From an uncultured Clostridium sp. (GTDB lineage: Bacteria; Bacillota; Clostridia; TANB77; CAG-508), in contig CATLUC010000023.1 in assembly GCA_950059165.1 (NCBI GenBank), forward strand, positions 8,545-18,083: a stretch of DNA of 9,539 nt, written 5' to 3'. The notes below the pieces were generated by a model. It did not search any database. It was not told the DNA's origin and saw only the letters and a program-made list of their open reading frames with translations. Below are positions 1 to 4,804 of this stretch, in pieces. A program made the position numbers and the translations under genes. Positions within the stretch are counted from its first letter, which is position 1. Every line of letters starts with the position of its first letter.

Positions 1-146
1 AATTCTGTTTCTATAATGCTTGTGCAAAGTTCTACACATTCGTCACAAATATAAACACCTGGTCCTGCTACAATTTTCTTAACATTTTCTTGTGCTTTAC
101 CACAAAAAGAGCATCTTACACTTTTTGGTATATCATTTTTTGCCAT
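1..146 (-). CDS. clpX: ClpX N-terminus (partial), ATP-dependent unfoldase of the ClpXP protease
   Basis: Only the first 48 codons are present; the gene continues past the left edge. ClpX is the hexameric AAA+ unfoldase that recognises cytosolic substrates and feeds them into ClpP. What is visible is its N-terminal zinc-binding domain: MAKND..., then a four-cysteine cluster at C12-x2-C15 and C34-x2-C37 (RCSFCGK ... YICDECVELC), the dimerising substrate-binding module of the family. The start ATG (144-146) follows GGGGAGG at 159-165 with about 12 bases of spacing. It lies 152 bases downstream of clpP in the same direction as tig and clpP, the usual tig-clpP-clpX order. The AAA+ domain itself is outside the window. 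Identification is secure from the zinc motif and the context. Confidence 0.95.
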   Translation of the reverse strand, partial: MAKNDIPKSVRCSFCGKAQENVKKIVAGPGVYICDECVELCTSIIETE

Positions 147-176
147 ACTTTTTTCATTCCTCCCCAAAGGCAATTT

Positions 177-299
177 GGATTGAATCAGAATTGGATATTT
201 GGCTAGGCAAATTCGGCTTTAATTTATGAGGCGTAGTTTGTACGTTGATTAAATTAAAACTGAATTTAACAACGCCAAATGCCAATTATGTTTCAATCC
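177..299. repeat. 123-bp imperfect palindrome between clpP and clpX
   Basis: Almost the whole clpP-clpX gap can fold on itself. GGATTGAA at 177-184 pairs with TTCAATCC at 292-299. Further in, AATTGG, ATTTGGC, AAATTC and TTTAATTTA on the left arm (189-225) find their complements at 251-286, and GCGTA/TACGT close the loop near 231-244. By eye about three quarters of each ~60-base arm pairs, with small internal loops. The outer end coincides with the clpP stop codon (TAG at 299-301). There is no T-run after it on the transcribed strand, so it is not a classical terminator. It could be a miniature inverted-repeat element, an mRNA processing or stability structure that sets the clpP/clpX ratio, or both. 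No clear target-site duplication flanks it and no second copy is in the window. Confidence 0.7.
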
Positions 300-904
300 T
301 ATTTTCTTTTGTCCATAATTCCATCAATCAACCCATATTTTAATGCTTCTTCAGCTGTCATGTAGTTGTCTCTTTCTGTGTCTTTTTGGATTGTTTCTAT
401 ACTTTGACCTGTTCTGTCACTTAAAAATTGGTTCAATTTTTCTCTTGTTTTTACTAAGTGGTCTGCATGGATTTTTACTTCTGTTGCTTGACCTGAAATT
501 CCTCCACCACCGATTAGTGGTTGATGTATTAGAATTTCTGCATTTGGTGTTGCAAATCTTTTTCCCTTTTCACCAGCAGAAAGCAATGCAGCTCCCATAC
601 TTGCAGCCATTCCTACACATATTGTTGATACTGGGCATTTTATATAATTCATGGTGTCAATAATTCCCATTCCATCTGTAATAGAACCACCTGGTGAGTT
701 GATATATAAGTTGATGTCTTTGTCTGGGTCTTCTGATTCTAAGAATAATAATTGTGCTATTATTAGGCTAGATGTTGTTGGATTAACATCTTCTCCTAAA
801 AATATAATTCTATCTTTTAATAATCTTGAGAAAATGTCATATGACCTTTCTCCTTTGCTTGTTTGCTCTATTACATAAGGTACTAAACTATTTTTTTCTA
901 ACAT
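299..904 (-). CDS. clpP: ClpP, ATP-dependent Clp protease proteolytic subunit
   Basis: Serine peptidase (family S14) that forms the double-heptamer chamber degrading proteins unfolded by ClpX or ClpC in the cytosol. The 201-aa length is typical. The catalytic triad is visible: S102 in GMAASMG, H127 in ILIHQP, and D179 in DTERDNYM. The INSPGG oxyanion region (69-74) and the C-terminal AEEALKYGLID are also standard. After HQPL there is a slightly long glycine stretch, IGGGGISGQA, about three residues more than E. coli ClpP; this forms part of the handle region and is not a defect. ATG at 902-904 follows AGGAGG (910-915), which overlaps the tig stop codon. The gap to tig is 9 bases, so the two genes are one transcription unit with likely translational coupling. 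Confidence 0.97.
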   Translation of the reverse strand: MLEKNSLVPYVIEQTSKGERSYDIFSRLLKDRIIFLGEDVNPTTSSLIIAQLLFLESEDPDKDINLYINSPGGSITDGMGIIDTMNYIKCPVSTICVGMAASMGAALLSAGEKGKRFATPNAEILIHQPLIGGGGISGQATEVKIHADHLVKTREKLNQFLSDRTGQSIETIQKDTERDNYMTAEEALKYGLIDGIMDKRK

Positions 905-913
905 AATTTCCTC

Positions 914-2221
914 CTATTTCTTTGACTCCTTTTCTTTTTTGAATTTTGCATTTTCTACTAAGAAGTCAATTGTTTTTTCATTTGCTAAAGCTTCTTTTAA
1001 GTATTTTTTGACGTTTTCATTTTTTAAAAATTCTTCGTCGTTTTCTTTTCCATAATTTTTTGCCATTTCTTTTAATTTTTCTTCTACTTCTTTGTCTGTT
1101 GCTTCTATTTTTTCTTCTTTGATGATTGCTTCTATTGCAAGTCTTGATTTGATTGCATCTATTGCTTGTGGCTCATATTCTTTTTCCATTTCTTCTTTTG
1201 TTTTACCCATCATTTGAAGGTATTGGTCTAATTTTAACCCTTGATAAGATAGCCTTTGTTCAACTTCTTTTAACATGTTTTCTGTTTCTGTTTCTACCAT
1301 ACCTGATGGGATTTCTACTTCCATGTTTTTGCAGATTTCTTCAATTATTGCATCTTGTGTTTCGTATTTTGCTTTTTCGTCATTTTGTTTTTGTTTCTTT
1401 GCTTTGATGTCTTCTTTTAGTTCTTTTAATGTGTCAAATTCGCTAACGTCTTTTGCAAATTCGTCATCTAGTTTTGGTAATTCTTTTTTCTTTATTTCAT
1501 GAACTTTTACTTTGAATGTTGCGTCTTTTCCTGCTAATTCTTTTGAGAAGTATTCTTCTGGGAATTTTACTTTGATGTCTTTTTCTTCATCGATTTTCAT
1601 TCCAATTATTTGGTCTTCAAACCCTGGTATAAATGTGTTGCTTCCAATTTCTAGTTCATGACCTTCAGCTTTTCCACCTTCAAATGCTTTTCCATCTACA
1701 AAACCTTCAAAGTCAATAGTTGCTATGTCTCCTTTTTCTACTGGTCTGTTTTCTATTGTTATTAGTCTTGAGTTATGTTCTTGCATATGTTCTAATTCGT
1801 GGTTTATGTCTTTGTCTGTTACATTATACTCAATTTTTTTGATTTCTATACCTTTGTATTTTCCAAGTTTTACTTCTGGCTTCGTTTGCATGATGGCTGT
1901 GAATATTAGGTCTTTTCCTTTTTCGATTTGTGTTACTTCGATGTCTGGTCTGCTTACAACTTGTAGTTTGTTTGTTTCTACTGCTTCTTCTAATGCTTCT
2001 CCTGCTACTTCGTTAAATGCATCTTCATAGAAAATTTCTTTTCCATAGTATTTTTCTACTATTTGTATTGGTGCTTTTCCTTTCCTGAATCCTGGTATGT
2101 TGAAATATTTTGCACTTTTAAAATATACTTTTTTGATTGCTTCATCAAATTTTTCACTTTCAATTGTTATTTCTAATTTTACTTCATTTGCCTTGTTAGT
2201 TTTTTCTACTTTACAATTCAT
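914..2221 (-). CDS. tig: Trigger factor, ribosome-bound chaperone and prolyl isomerase
   Basis: 435-aa chaperone that docks at the ribosomal exit tunnel and shields nascent chains. Domains in order: N-terminal ribosome-binding domain with the signature GFRKGKAP (about residues 44-51); an FKBP-type peptidyl-prolyl isomerase domain (about 155-245, GDIATIDFEGFVDG ... FIPGFEDQIIGM); and a long helical, Lys/Glu-rich C-terminal substrate cradle (about 250-430). I take ATG at 2219-2221 as the start because AAAGGA lies 9 bases upstream. An in-frame TTG at 2228-2230 would leave no room for that site. It is the first gene of the tig-clpP-clpX operon, 9 bases from clpP, so folding and degradation of new proteins are co-expressed. 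The promoter is at 2262-2289. Confidence 0.97.
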   Translation of the reverse strand: MNCKVEKTNKANEVKLEITIESEKFDEAIKKVYFKSAKYFNIPGFRKGKAPIQIVEKYYGKEIFYEDAFNEVAGEALEEAVETNKLQVVSRPDIEVTQIEKGKDLIFTAIMQTKPEVKLGKYKGIEIKKIEYNVTDKDINHELEHMQEHNSRLITIENRPVEKGDIATIDFEGFVDGKAFEGGKAEGHELEIGSNTFIPGFEDQIIGMKIDEEKDIKVKFPEEYFSKELAGKDATFKVKVHEIKKKELPKLDDEFAKDVSEFDTLKELKEDIKAKKQKQNDEKAKYETQDAIIEEICKNMEVEIPSGMVETETENMLKEVEQRLSYQGLKLDQYLQMMGKTKEEMEKEYEPQAIDAIKSRLAIEAIIKEEKIEATDKEVEEKLKEMAKNYGKENDEEFLKNENVKKYLKEALANEKTIDFLVENAKFKKEKESKK

Positions 2222-2261
2222 GTTTTTCAATCCTTTCTTTTATTCATTAAATGGCTTAATT

Positions 2262-2289
2262 ATTATACCACATTTTTCCTATTTTGCAA
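2262..2289 (-). promoter_or_regulatory. Sigma-A-type promoter for tig-clpP-clpX
   Basis: On the minus strand TTGCAA (2284-2289) and a perfect TATAAT (2262-2267) are separated by 16 bases, and a TGTGG stretch precedes the -10. Transcription would start near 2255, about 35 bases before the tig ATG. I see no CIRCE or CtsR-like operator next to it. Confidence 0.75.
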
Positions 2290-2318
2290 GGAATTTTTTA
2301 TAATTTTCGAAAAAATAC

Positions 2319-2347
2319 TTGTTTTTTTTATTATTTTGTGTTAAACT
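2319..2347 (+). promoter_or_regulatory. Probable promoter of rpmB (extended -10)
   Basis: TTGTTT (2319-2324), 17 bases, then TAAACT (2342-2347) preceded by TG at 2339-2340, giving an extended -10 element. Both hexamers are imperfect, so this is a moderate call. It is divergent from the tig promoter and does not overlap it. Confidence 0.45.
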
Positions 2348-2394
2348 TTTAAATAGTCAATTTATTTATGAAGATTTAGGAGGTGCAATTAAGA

Positions 2395-2592
2395 ATGGCA
2401 GTATGTGAAATTTGTCAAAAAACAGCAAGTCATGGAAATAAACTTAGTATTACTCGTTCACACATAAGTAAAAGGTCTCCTCGTACTTGGAAACCAAACT
2501 TAAGAAGAGTAAAAGTTCTTGTTAATGGACAAACAAAAAGAATTTATGTATGTGCAAAATGTTTAAAAGATGGTAAAGTAAAAAGAGCCTAG
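2395..2592 (+). CDS. rpmB: 50S ribosomal protein L28 (bL28), zinc-ribbon form
   Basis: 65-aa structural protein of the large ribosomal subunit. The sequence has the family features CEICQK near the start, SHISKRSPRTWKPNL in the middle and YVCAKCLKDGKV at the end. C4/C7 and C53/C56 form a four-cysteine zinc ribbon, the C+ form; bacteria with a zinc-independent copy lack these cysteines. ATG at 2395 is chosen because AGGAGG (2378-2383) lies 11 bases upstream; an in-frame GTG at 2383 overlaps that site and would add four residues not found in the family. It is monocistronic, with its own promoter and a terminator overlapping its stop codon. In Bacillus subtilis rpmB lies beside spoVM; here the two are convergent but separated by an accessory island of about 1.8 kb. 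Confidence 0.97.
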   Translation: MAVCEICQKTASHGNKLSITRSHISKRSPRTWKPNLRRVKVLVNGQTKRIYVCAKCLKDGKVKRA

Positions 2593-2606
2593 AAGACTCT
2601 TTTTTT
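2581..2606 (+). terminator. Rho-independent terminator overlapping the rpmB stop
   Basis: AAAAGAG (2581-2587) pairs with CTCTTTT (2597-2603) around a 9-base loop that contains the rpmB stop codon (TAG, 2590-2592). A T-run to 2606 follows. The stem is short and AU-rich, so read-through to the stronger hairpin just downstream is possible. Confidence 0.65.
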
Positions 2607-2609
2607 GTT

Positions 2610-2647
2610 ATGTCGCTATTTAGGACATTTCTTTTGCGACATTTTTT
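2610..2647 (+). repeat. REP-like hairpin (copy A), also a possible second terminator
   Basis: ATGTCGC (2610-2616) pairs perfectly with GCGACAT (2636-2642) and is followed by a six-T run (2642-2647), so it can terminate rpmB transcription. The loop reads GGACATTTCTTTTGCGACA, a diverged form of the GGGGACGTTTCCTTTTGC core seen in the opposite direction at 4305-4386. It marks the left edge of the accessory island. Confidence 0.6.
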
Positions 2648-2848
2648 AATGTAATTTTAGTTCTAAATTTTCTTTTAGAAATTGCTTTATTTTTTCTAAT
2701 GCTATTATTGGAAACCCAACCTTACATATTTCTGTTTCCAAACAACCTATTTTTCTATCACTACATTTTAATCTTTCGTCATAATAGAATAAAATTGTGA
2801 TTACTAGTGTAATTAAGGTTATACCTTTTTCCTTTTTTCTTCTCTCAT
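2646..2848 (-). pseudogene. Remnant of a second small prepilin-type gene, frameshifted
   Basis: AAGGAGG (2853-2859) precedes an ATG (2846-2848) that opens MREEKRKK and then stops after nine codons. A shift of one base in the following A-rich run restores KGITLITLVITIL, a prepilin-like anchor. It is followed at once by an unrecognised 47-residue tail with three cysteines (FYYDERLKCSD ... IGCLETEICK ... LELKLH) ending at TAA 2646-2648. The repaired product would be 67 aa. The anchor is far shorter than a normal pilin helix, so besides the frameshift an internal deletion joining the anchor to another protein's end seems likely. It lies directly downstream of the larger prepilin gene in the same direction. 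I do not recognise the tail. The conclusion that it is a remnant is an inference from the reading frames. Confidence 0.5.
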
Positions 2849-2881
2849 TTTTCCTCCTTGCTGTTTTATCATTTATTTCAC

Positions 2882-2895
2882 AGAACTTAAGTTCT
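2882..2895. promoter_or_regulatory. Perfect 14-bp palindrome at the end of the putative variable repeat
   Basis: AGAACTTAAGTTCT is its own reverse complement and can form a cruciform or a 5-bp stem with a TTAA loop. It overlaps the stop codon of the pilin/lectin gene, about ten bases after the last repeat-like codons. In the Bordetella phage DGR a hairpin/cruciform just downstream of the variable repeat promotes mutagenic homing; this one is placed in the same way. It is too AT-rich to be a convincing terminator. Confidence 0.5.
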
Positions 2896-4009
2896 ACTTA
2901 ATATAAAGTACAAATCGAAATGAAGTATTTATGTAAGCTGATCCGGTATCATAGCTACGGTTAGAAGCTGAATAACCGACGTCGTAATGACCACCTCTAT
3001 GGACAAATGGACTATAAGTATCATAAGTATTTTTTTCTGCTACATATTCTCTTGCATTTCCTTCTAAATCATAGATATTACACACTTTATCTGCTTTATT
3101 ATTTCCTGCTATTGCTACACCGTTCCCCCCTACATGCCTAGTACTATTCTTTACTGTTACATTATAATCATCATTTCCATTTCCGTCTTTTCTTAATGGA
3201 TTTCGTGTTATAAATGCCATTGTCATATCCCATTGAATCCCTGATATTAATGCACTCTGTACATTTTCATTATTTATAAATGTTTTAGATATTGTTTTAC
3301 AATTTTCTTCTGTTGTATTTTTTTGAAGGATTTTAACCCATATATTTGCTCCTTTTTTACTTACTAATTTATCTACTTCATTTACTGTTTCTTTTCCTGC
3401 CTCATATCTTGAAATGTAAAATCCTCTTTTTGAACATACTTGCCTTCTTTCTGCATTTTCATTTATCTCCCCAATTGCTTCATCTAAAGTCTTTTCATCT
3501 GTTGCTAAAGCCTCACTTACATCTGGCTGAATAGTATTTGGCAAATAATCTTTATCTGTGTAAGCATTTTTTGATATATCTTTATTTTCATAACTTTCAT
3601 TCCTTATATATTTGTTTTCATCTGTTACTGGTATCCATACAAATTGGTTTCCATTTGATACTATATTTCTAGAATCTTCTTCTGTATCATTTTCATCATC
3701 TGAAATAACTAGCCCTTGTTCTATATCATCTAAGCCTGGCACAATTGCAAATCCTACTGGTATTATTGCTGTTCCATTTTTGATATATGTTTTGTTTTCA
3801 GTTCCTGTTACTTTTTCCCCCGGTTGTATTTCATTAATATTTCCTACTATTACTTTTCCATTTGTATCTATATTTATTTCATAACCATCAACTGTTACTT
3901 TTGTTGGTAAAACTGTTATACTGTCTACATTTGTTACATTGTCTAATTGTTTTAAATTTTGTTTTAAATTATTTATGTCTATATTTCCATCTATTCTATA
4001 ACTTCCCAT
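2894..4009 (-). CDS. Body of a prepilin-type surface protein with a C-terminal FGE/C-type-lectin-like domain; putative DGR target
   Basis: Open frame of 371 codons that is the downstream part of one longer gene (2894-4223, 442 aa when a one-base insertion at 4088 is corrected). A linker and beta-rich region (1-120 of this part) leads into a formylglycine-generating-enzyme-like fold: FVWIPVTD (123-130), GFYISRYEAG (196-205), SGIQWDMTMAF (256-266), NIYDLEGNAREYV (311-323), HRGGHYDVGY (337-346) and the terminal TSFRFVLYI. Enzymatic FGE residues are not evident, so a ligand-binding role is more likely. The residues after RGG sit where DGR-diversified lectin folds vary. Predicted role: a membrane- or pilus-anchored adhesin displayed outside the cell. 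It has a strong promoter of its own upstream (4248-4276). If the frameshift is real, this part could only be made from an internal start (ATG 4007-4009) and would lack its anchor. Confidence 0.75.
   Translation of the reverse strand: MGSYRIDGNIDINNLKQNLKQLDNVTNVDSITVLPTKVTVDGYEINIDTNGKVIVGNINEIQPGEKVTGTENKTYIKNGTAIIPVGFAIVPGLDDIEQGLVISDDENDTEEDSRNIVSNGNQFVWIPVTDENKYIRNESYENKDISKNAYTDKDYLPNTIQPDVSEALATDEKTLDEAIGEINENAERRQVCSKRGFYISRYEAGKETVNEVDKLVSKKGANIWVKILQKNTTEENCKTISKTFINNENVQSALISGIQWDMTMAFITRNPLRKDGNGNDDYNVTVKNSTRHVGGNGVAIAGNNKADKVCNIYDLEGNAREYVAEKNTYDTYSPFVHRGGHYDVGYSASNRSYDTGSAYINTSFRFVLYIK
2903..2992 (-). other. Putative DGR variable repeat (VR)
   Basis: From the RGG motif to the end of the gene the codon choice changes. 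Around CAT-TAC-GAC-GTC-GGT-TAT and later AAC-CGT-AGC-TAT-GAT-ACC nearly every non-Gly/Ala/Ser codon could come from AAC or AAT by changes at adenines only. C-ending codons (TAC, GAC, GTC, AAC, AGC, ACC, TAC), otherwise uncommon in this AT-rich gene, cluster here. Adenine-specific mutation of a template rich in AAC/AAT codons is the hallmark of DGRs. The length (~90-100 bases), the position at the extreme 3' end of a C-type-lectin-fold gene and the adjacent palindrome all fit. No template copy lies within the window. Confidence 0.6.
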
Positions 4010-4052
4010 TACTGCTATTTGTACCTTTTCTTTTGCAGATGCCTCATTCGTT

Positions 4053-4223
4053 TTATCTTTTACAACTTGAGCTTTTGTTAAAATTCCGATTTTCCCCTGT
4101 TAAAGTTGCAATTGCTACTCCTGCAAGTATTAACAATACTATGATAGTGATTACAAGTGCCACTAAAGTTATGCCCTTATCTGATTTTTTTATTTCTCTT
4201 AAATTTTTCATACTTTTTATCAA
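4053..4223 (-). CDS. Prepilin-type N-terminus of the same gene, cut off by a frameshift
   Basis: TTG start at 4221-4223 with GGAGG (4231-4235) seven bases upstream. The 56 codons open with a basic leader, then a prepilin peptidase-type site KG|ITLVALV (cleavage after G17) and a hydrophobic helix (18-41) ending LTGEN. Position +5 after the cleavage site is Ala instead of the usual Glu, common in clostridial prepilin-like proteins with a GITLxALVITI start. An extra base at 4088 turns the expected GENGILTKAQ into GENRNF and leads to a stop at 4053-4055. Removing it joins this piece in frame to the body at 2894-4009 (…TKAQVVKDK…KVQIAVMGSYRID). The piece is therefore the anchor of the adhesin-like gene, not a separate gene. 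The shift could be a true mutation or an assembly error; the site is not in a homopolymer. Confidence 0.75.
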   Translation of the reverse strand: MIKSMKNLREIKKSDKGITLVALVITIIVLLILAGVAIATLTGENRNFNKSSSCKR

Positions 4224-4247
4224 TTTAAATCCTCCATTTCTTTTGTT

Positions 4248-4276
4248 ATTATATGTTTTATTTAGTCATATTTCAA
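4248..4276 (-). promoter_or_regulatory. Strong sigma-A promoter of the prepilin-type gene
   Basis: TTGAAA (4271-4276), exactly 17 bases, then a perfect TATAAT (4248-4253) on the minus strand. Predicted start of transcription is near 4241, giving a short leader that contains the GGAGG site. A near-consensus promoter argues that the gene was under expression until recently despite the frameshift. Confidence 0.75.
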
Positions 4277-4304
4277 AAATAGTAGTTTGGCGTTAATTAA
4301 CATA

Positions 4305-4338
4305 AAAATGTCGCAAAAAAAACGTCCCCAACACGACA
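4305..4338 (-). repeat. REP-like hairpin (copy B)
   Basis: TGTCG (4309-4313) pairs with CGACA (4334-4338). On the minus strand the loop reads GGGGACG followed by a T-run and GCGACA, matching the core of copies A and C. Same orientation as copy C, opposite to copy A. Confidence 0.55.
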
Positions 4339-4387
4339 AAAAAGAGCAAAAGGAAACGTCCCCAATTGCCCCCAATTGCTCTTTTTA
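4338..4387 (-). terminator. Terminator-like REP-like hairpin (copy C) downstream of spoVM
   Basis: AAAAAGAGC (4339-4347) pairs with GCTCTTTTT (4378-4386), giving a hairpin with A and T tracts that can stop transcription in both directions. It lies 12 bases past the spoVM stop. On the minus strand its loop contains the full core GGGGACGTTTCCTTTTGC. It also holds two exact tandem copies of the 10-mer CCCCAATTGC (plus strand, 4360-4379), which looks like a recent slippage duplication. It marks the right edge of the accessory island. Confidence 0.65.
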
Positions 4388-4397
4388 TCATACTTTT

Positions 4398-4472
4398 TTA
4401 GTCCTTAATTCCAAATATCAATTTTACAAATCCTCTTAGGAATTTTGGTACTTTTTTTACTACTACTGTCAT
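4398..4472 (-). CDS. spoVM: Stage V sporulation protein M (SpoVM)
   Basis: 24-aa peptide easily missed by gene finders. SpoVM is an amphipathic helix that recognises the positive curvature of the outer forespore membrane and anchors SpoIVA, starting spore coat assembly; it is also needed for cortex formation. The sequence carries the family core VPKFLRGFVKLIFG: proline at position 9, PKFL-x-G, and a basic-hydrophobic helix, close to the 26-aa B. subtilis protein. ATG at 4470-4472 is fixed by AAGGAGG (4481-4487) eight bases upstream; reading the frame further upstream gives an implausible 71-aa protein that conflicts with the adjacent gene. It follows a 49-aa membrane protein gene by 23 bases. 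The position near rpmB, rpe and rsgA matches the Bacillus neighbourhood. Its presence means the organism very probably forms endospores. Confidence 0.85.
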   Translation of the reverse strand: MTVVVKKVPKFLRGFVKLIFGIKD

Positions 4473-4480
4473 ATGTATTC

Positions 4481-4487
4481 CCTCCTT
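4481..4487 (-). promoter_or_regulatory. Ribosome binding site of spoVM
   Basis: AAGGAGG, eight bases before the ATG at 4472. A near-perfect site at this spot is the main proof that the 24-codon frame is translated on its own. Confidence 0.8.
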
Positions 4488-4495
4488 ATATTCTA

Positions 4496-4645
4496 CTAAC
4501 AAGCTAGCCACATAAATCCAACACATATTACTACAACACCAATTATAAATAGCCAACCTGTTATTGGAAGTAATAATACTAATAAAATCCCTAGTCCTAA
4601 CCCAATTAAACAAATTGCTAATGTTTTTCTAAATAGTTTTATCAT
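4496..4645 (-). CDS. Small membrane protein (49 aa), unknown function
   Basis: Encodes 49 residues in a different frame from the longer open frame through this spot. It opens with a short basic stretch (MIKLFRKTLA), followed by two hydrophobic segments at about 9-26 and 31-48, separated by LPITGW, and ends in Cys. This is a two-helix membrane hairpin with both ends probably inside. GGAGG at 4656-4660 lies ten bases before the ATG (4643-4645). It is immediately upstream of spoVM (23 bases between genes), so co-transcription is likely. Small membrane proteins of this build occur next to sporulation genes in Firmicutes, but I do not recognise a named family. A sporulation role is inferred only from position. 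Confidence 0.7.
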   Translation of the reverse strand: MIKLFRKTLAICLIGLGLGILLVLLLPITGWLFIIGVVVICVGFMWLAC

Positions 4646-4674
4646 AATATTATTACCTCCACTTGTTTTTGTAT

Positions 4675-4704
4675 ATTATATTATTTTTTATTGATATTTG
4701 TTCC
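4675..4704 (-). promoter_or_regulatory. Weak candidate promoter for the small membrane protein-spoVM pair
   Basis: A TATAAT lies at 4675-4680, but nothing close to TTGACA stands 16-18 bases upstream (best match GGAACA at 4699-4704). The overlapping ATATACAAA and the upstream AAATATC resemble a mother-cell sigma-E promoter (ATATT ... CATACAAT type), which drives spoVM in Bacillus. The sequence alone does not decide between the two. Confidence 0.35.
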
Positions 4705-4754
4705 TTTTATGTAAAATAACCATAAATCAAGCCATTTTTTGACAAAAATAAAAT

Positions 4755-4783
4755 TTGACTATTTTTCTTACTTACTGTAAAAT
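4755..4783 (+). promoter_or_regulatory. Sigma-A promoter of nth
   Basis: TTGACT (4755-4760), 17 bases, then TAAAAT (4778-4783). Predicted start near 4790, immediately before the AAGGGGG ribosome site, so the leader is very short. A nearby TTGACA (4739-4744) lacks a matching -10. Confidence 0.65.
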
Positions 4784-4804
4784 GCTATTTAAGGGGGCGA
4801 TATT

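Noticed and set aside
177..299. Insertion-sequence target-site duplication around the clpP-clpX palindrome
   Set aside because: Flanking bases (CAATTT on the left, TATTTT on the right) do not form a convincing duplication, so a recent transposition cannot be claimed.
1153..2030. Several plus-strand open frames inside tig
   Set aside because: Antisense shadows of a strongly identified gene, without ribosome sites and with Phe/Ser/Leu-rich composition.
3862..4296. 144-codon hydrophobic open frame on the plus strand opposite the prepilin gene
   Set aside because: Leu/Phe-rich translation is what the antisense of AT-rich Lys/Glu/Asn codons gives. There is no ribosome site, and it overlaps a gene with clear motifs.
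2593..4400. DGR reverse transcriptase, accessory gene or template repeat within the island
   Set aside because: No frame here has reverse transcriptase motifs (such as YxDD), and no second copy of the repeat-like sequence was seen.
4398..4613. 71-codon frame with W/C-rich N-terminal part
   Set aside because: Only its last 24 codons are real (spoVM, with their own ribosome site). The upstream part is an out-of-frame reading of the 49-aa membrane protein gene.
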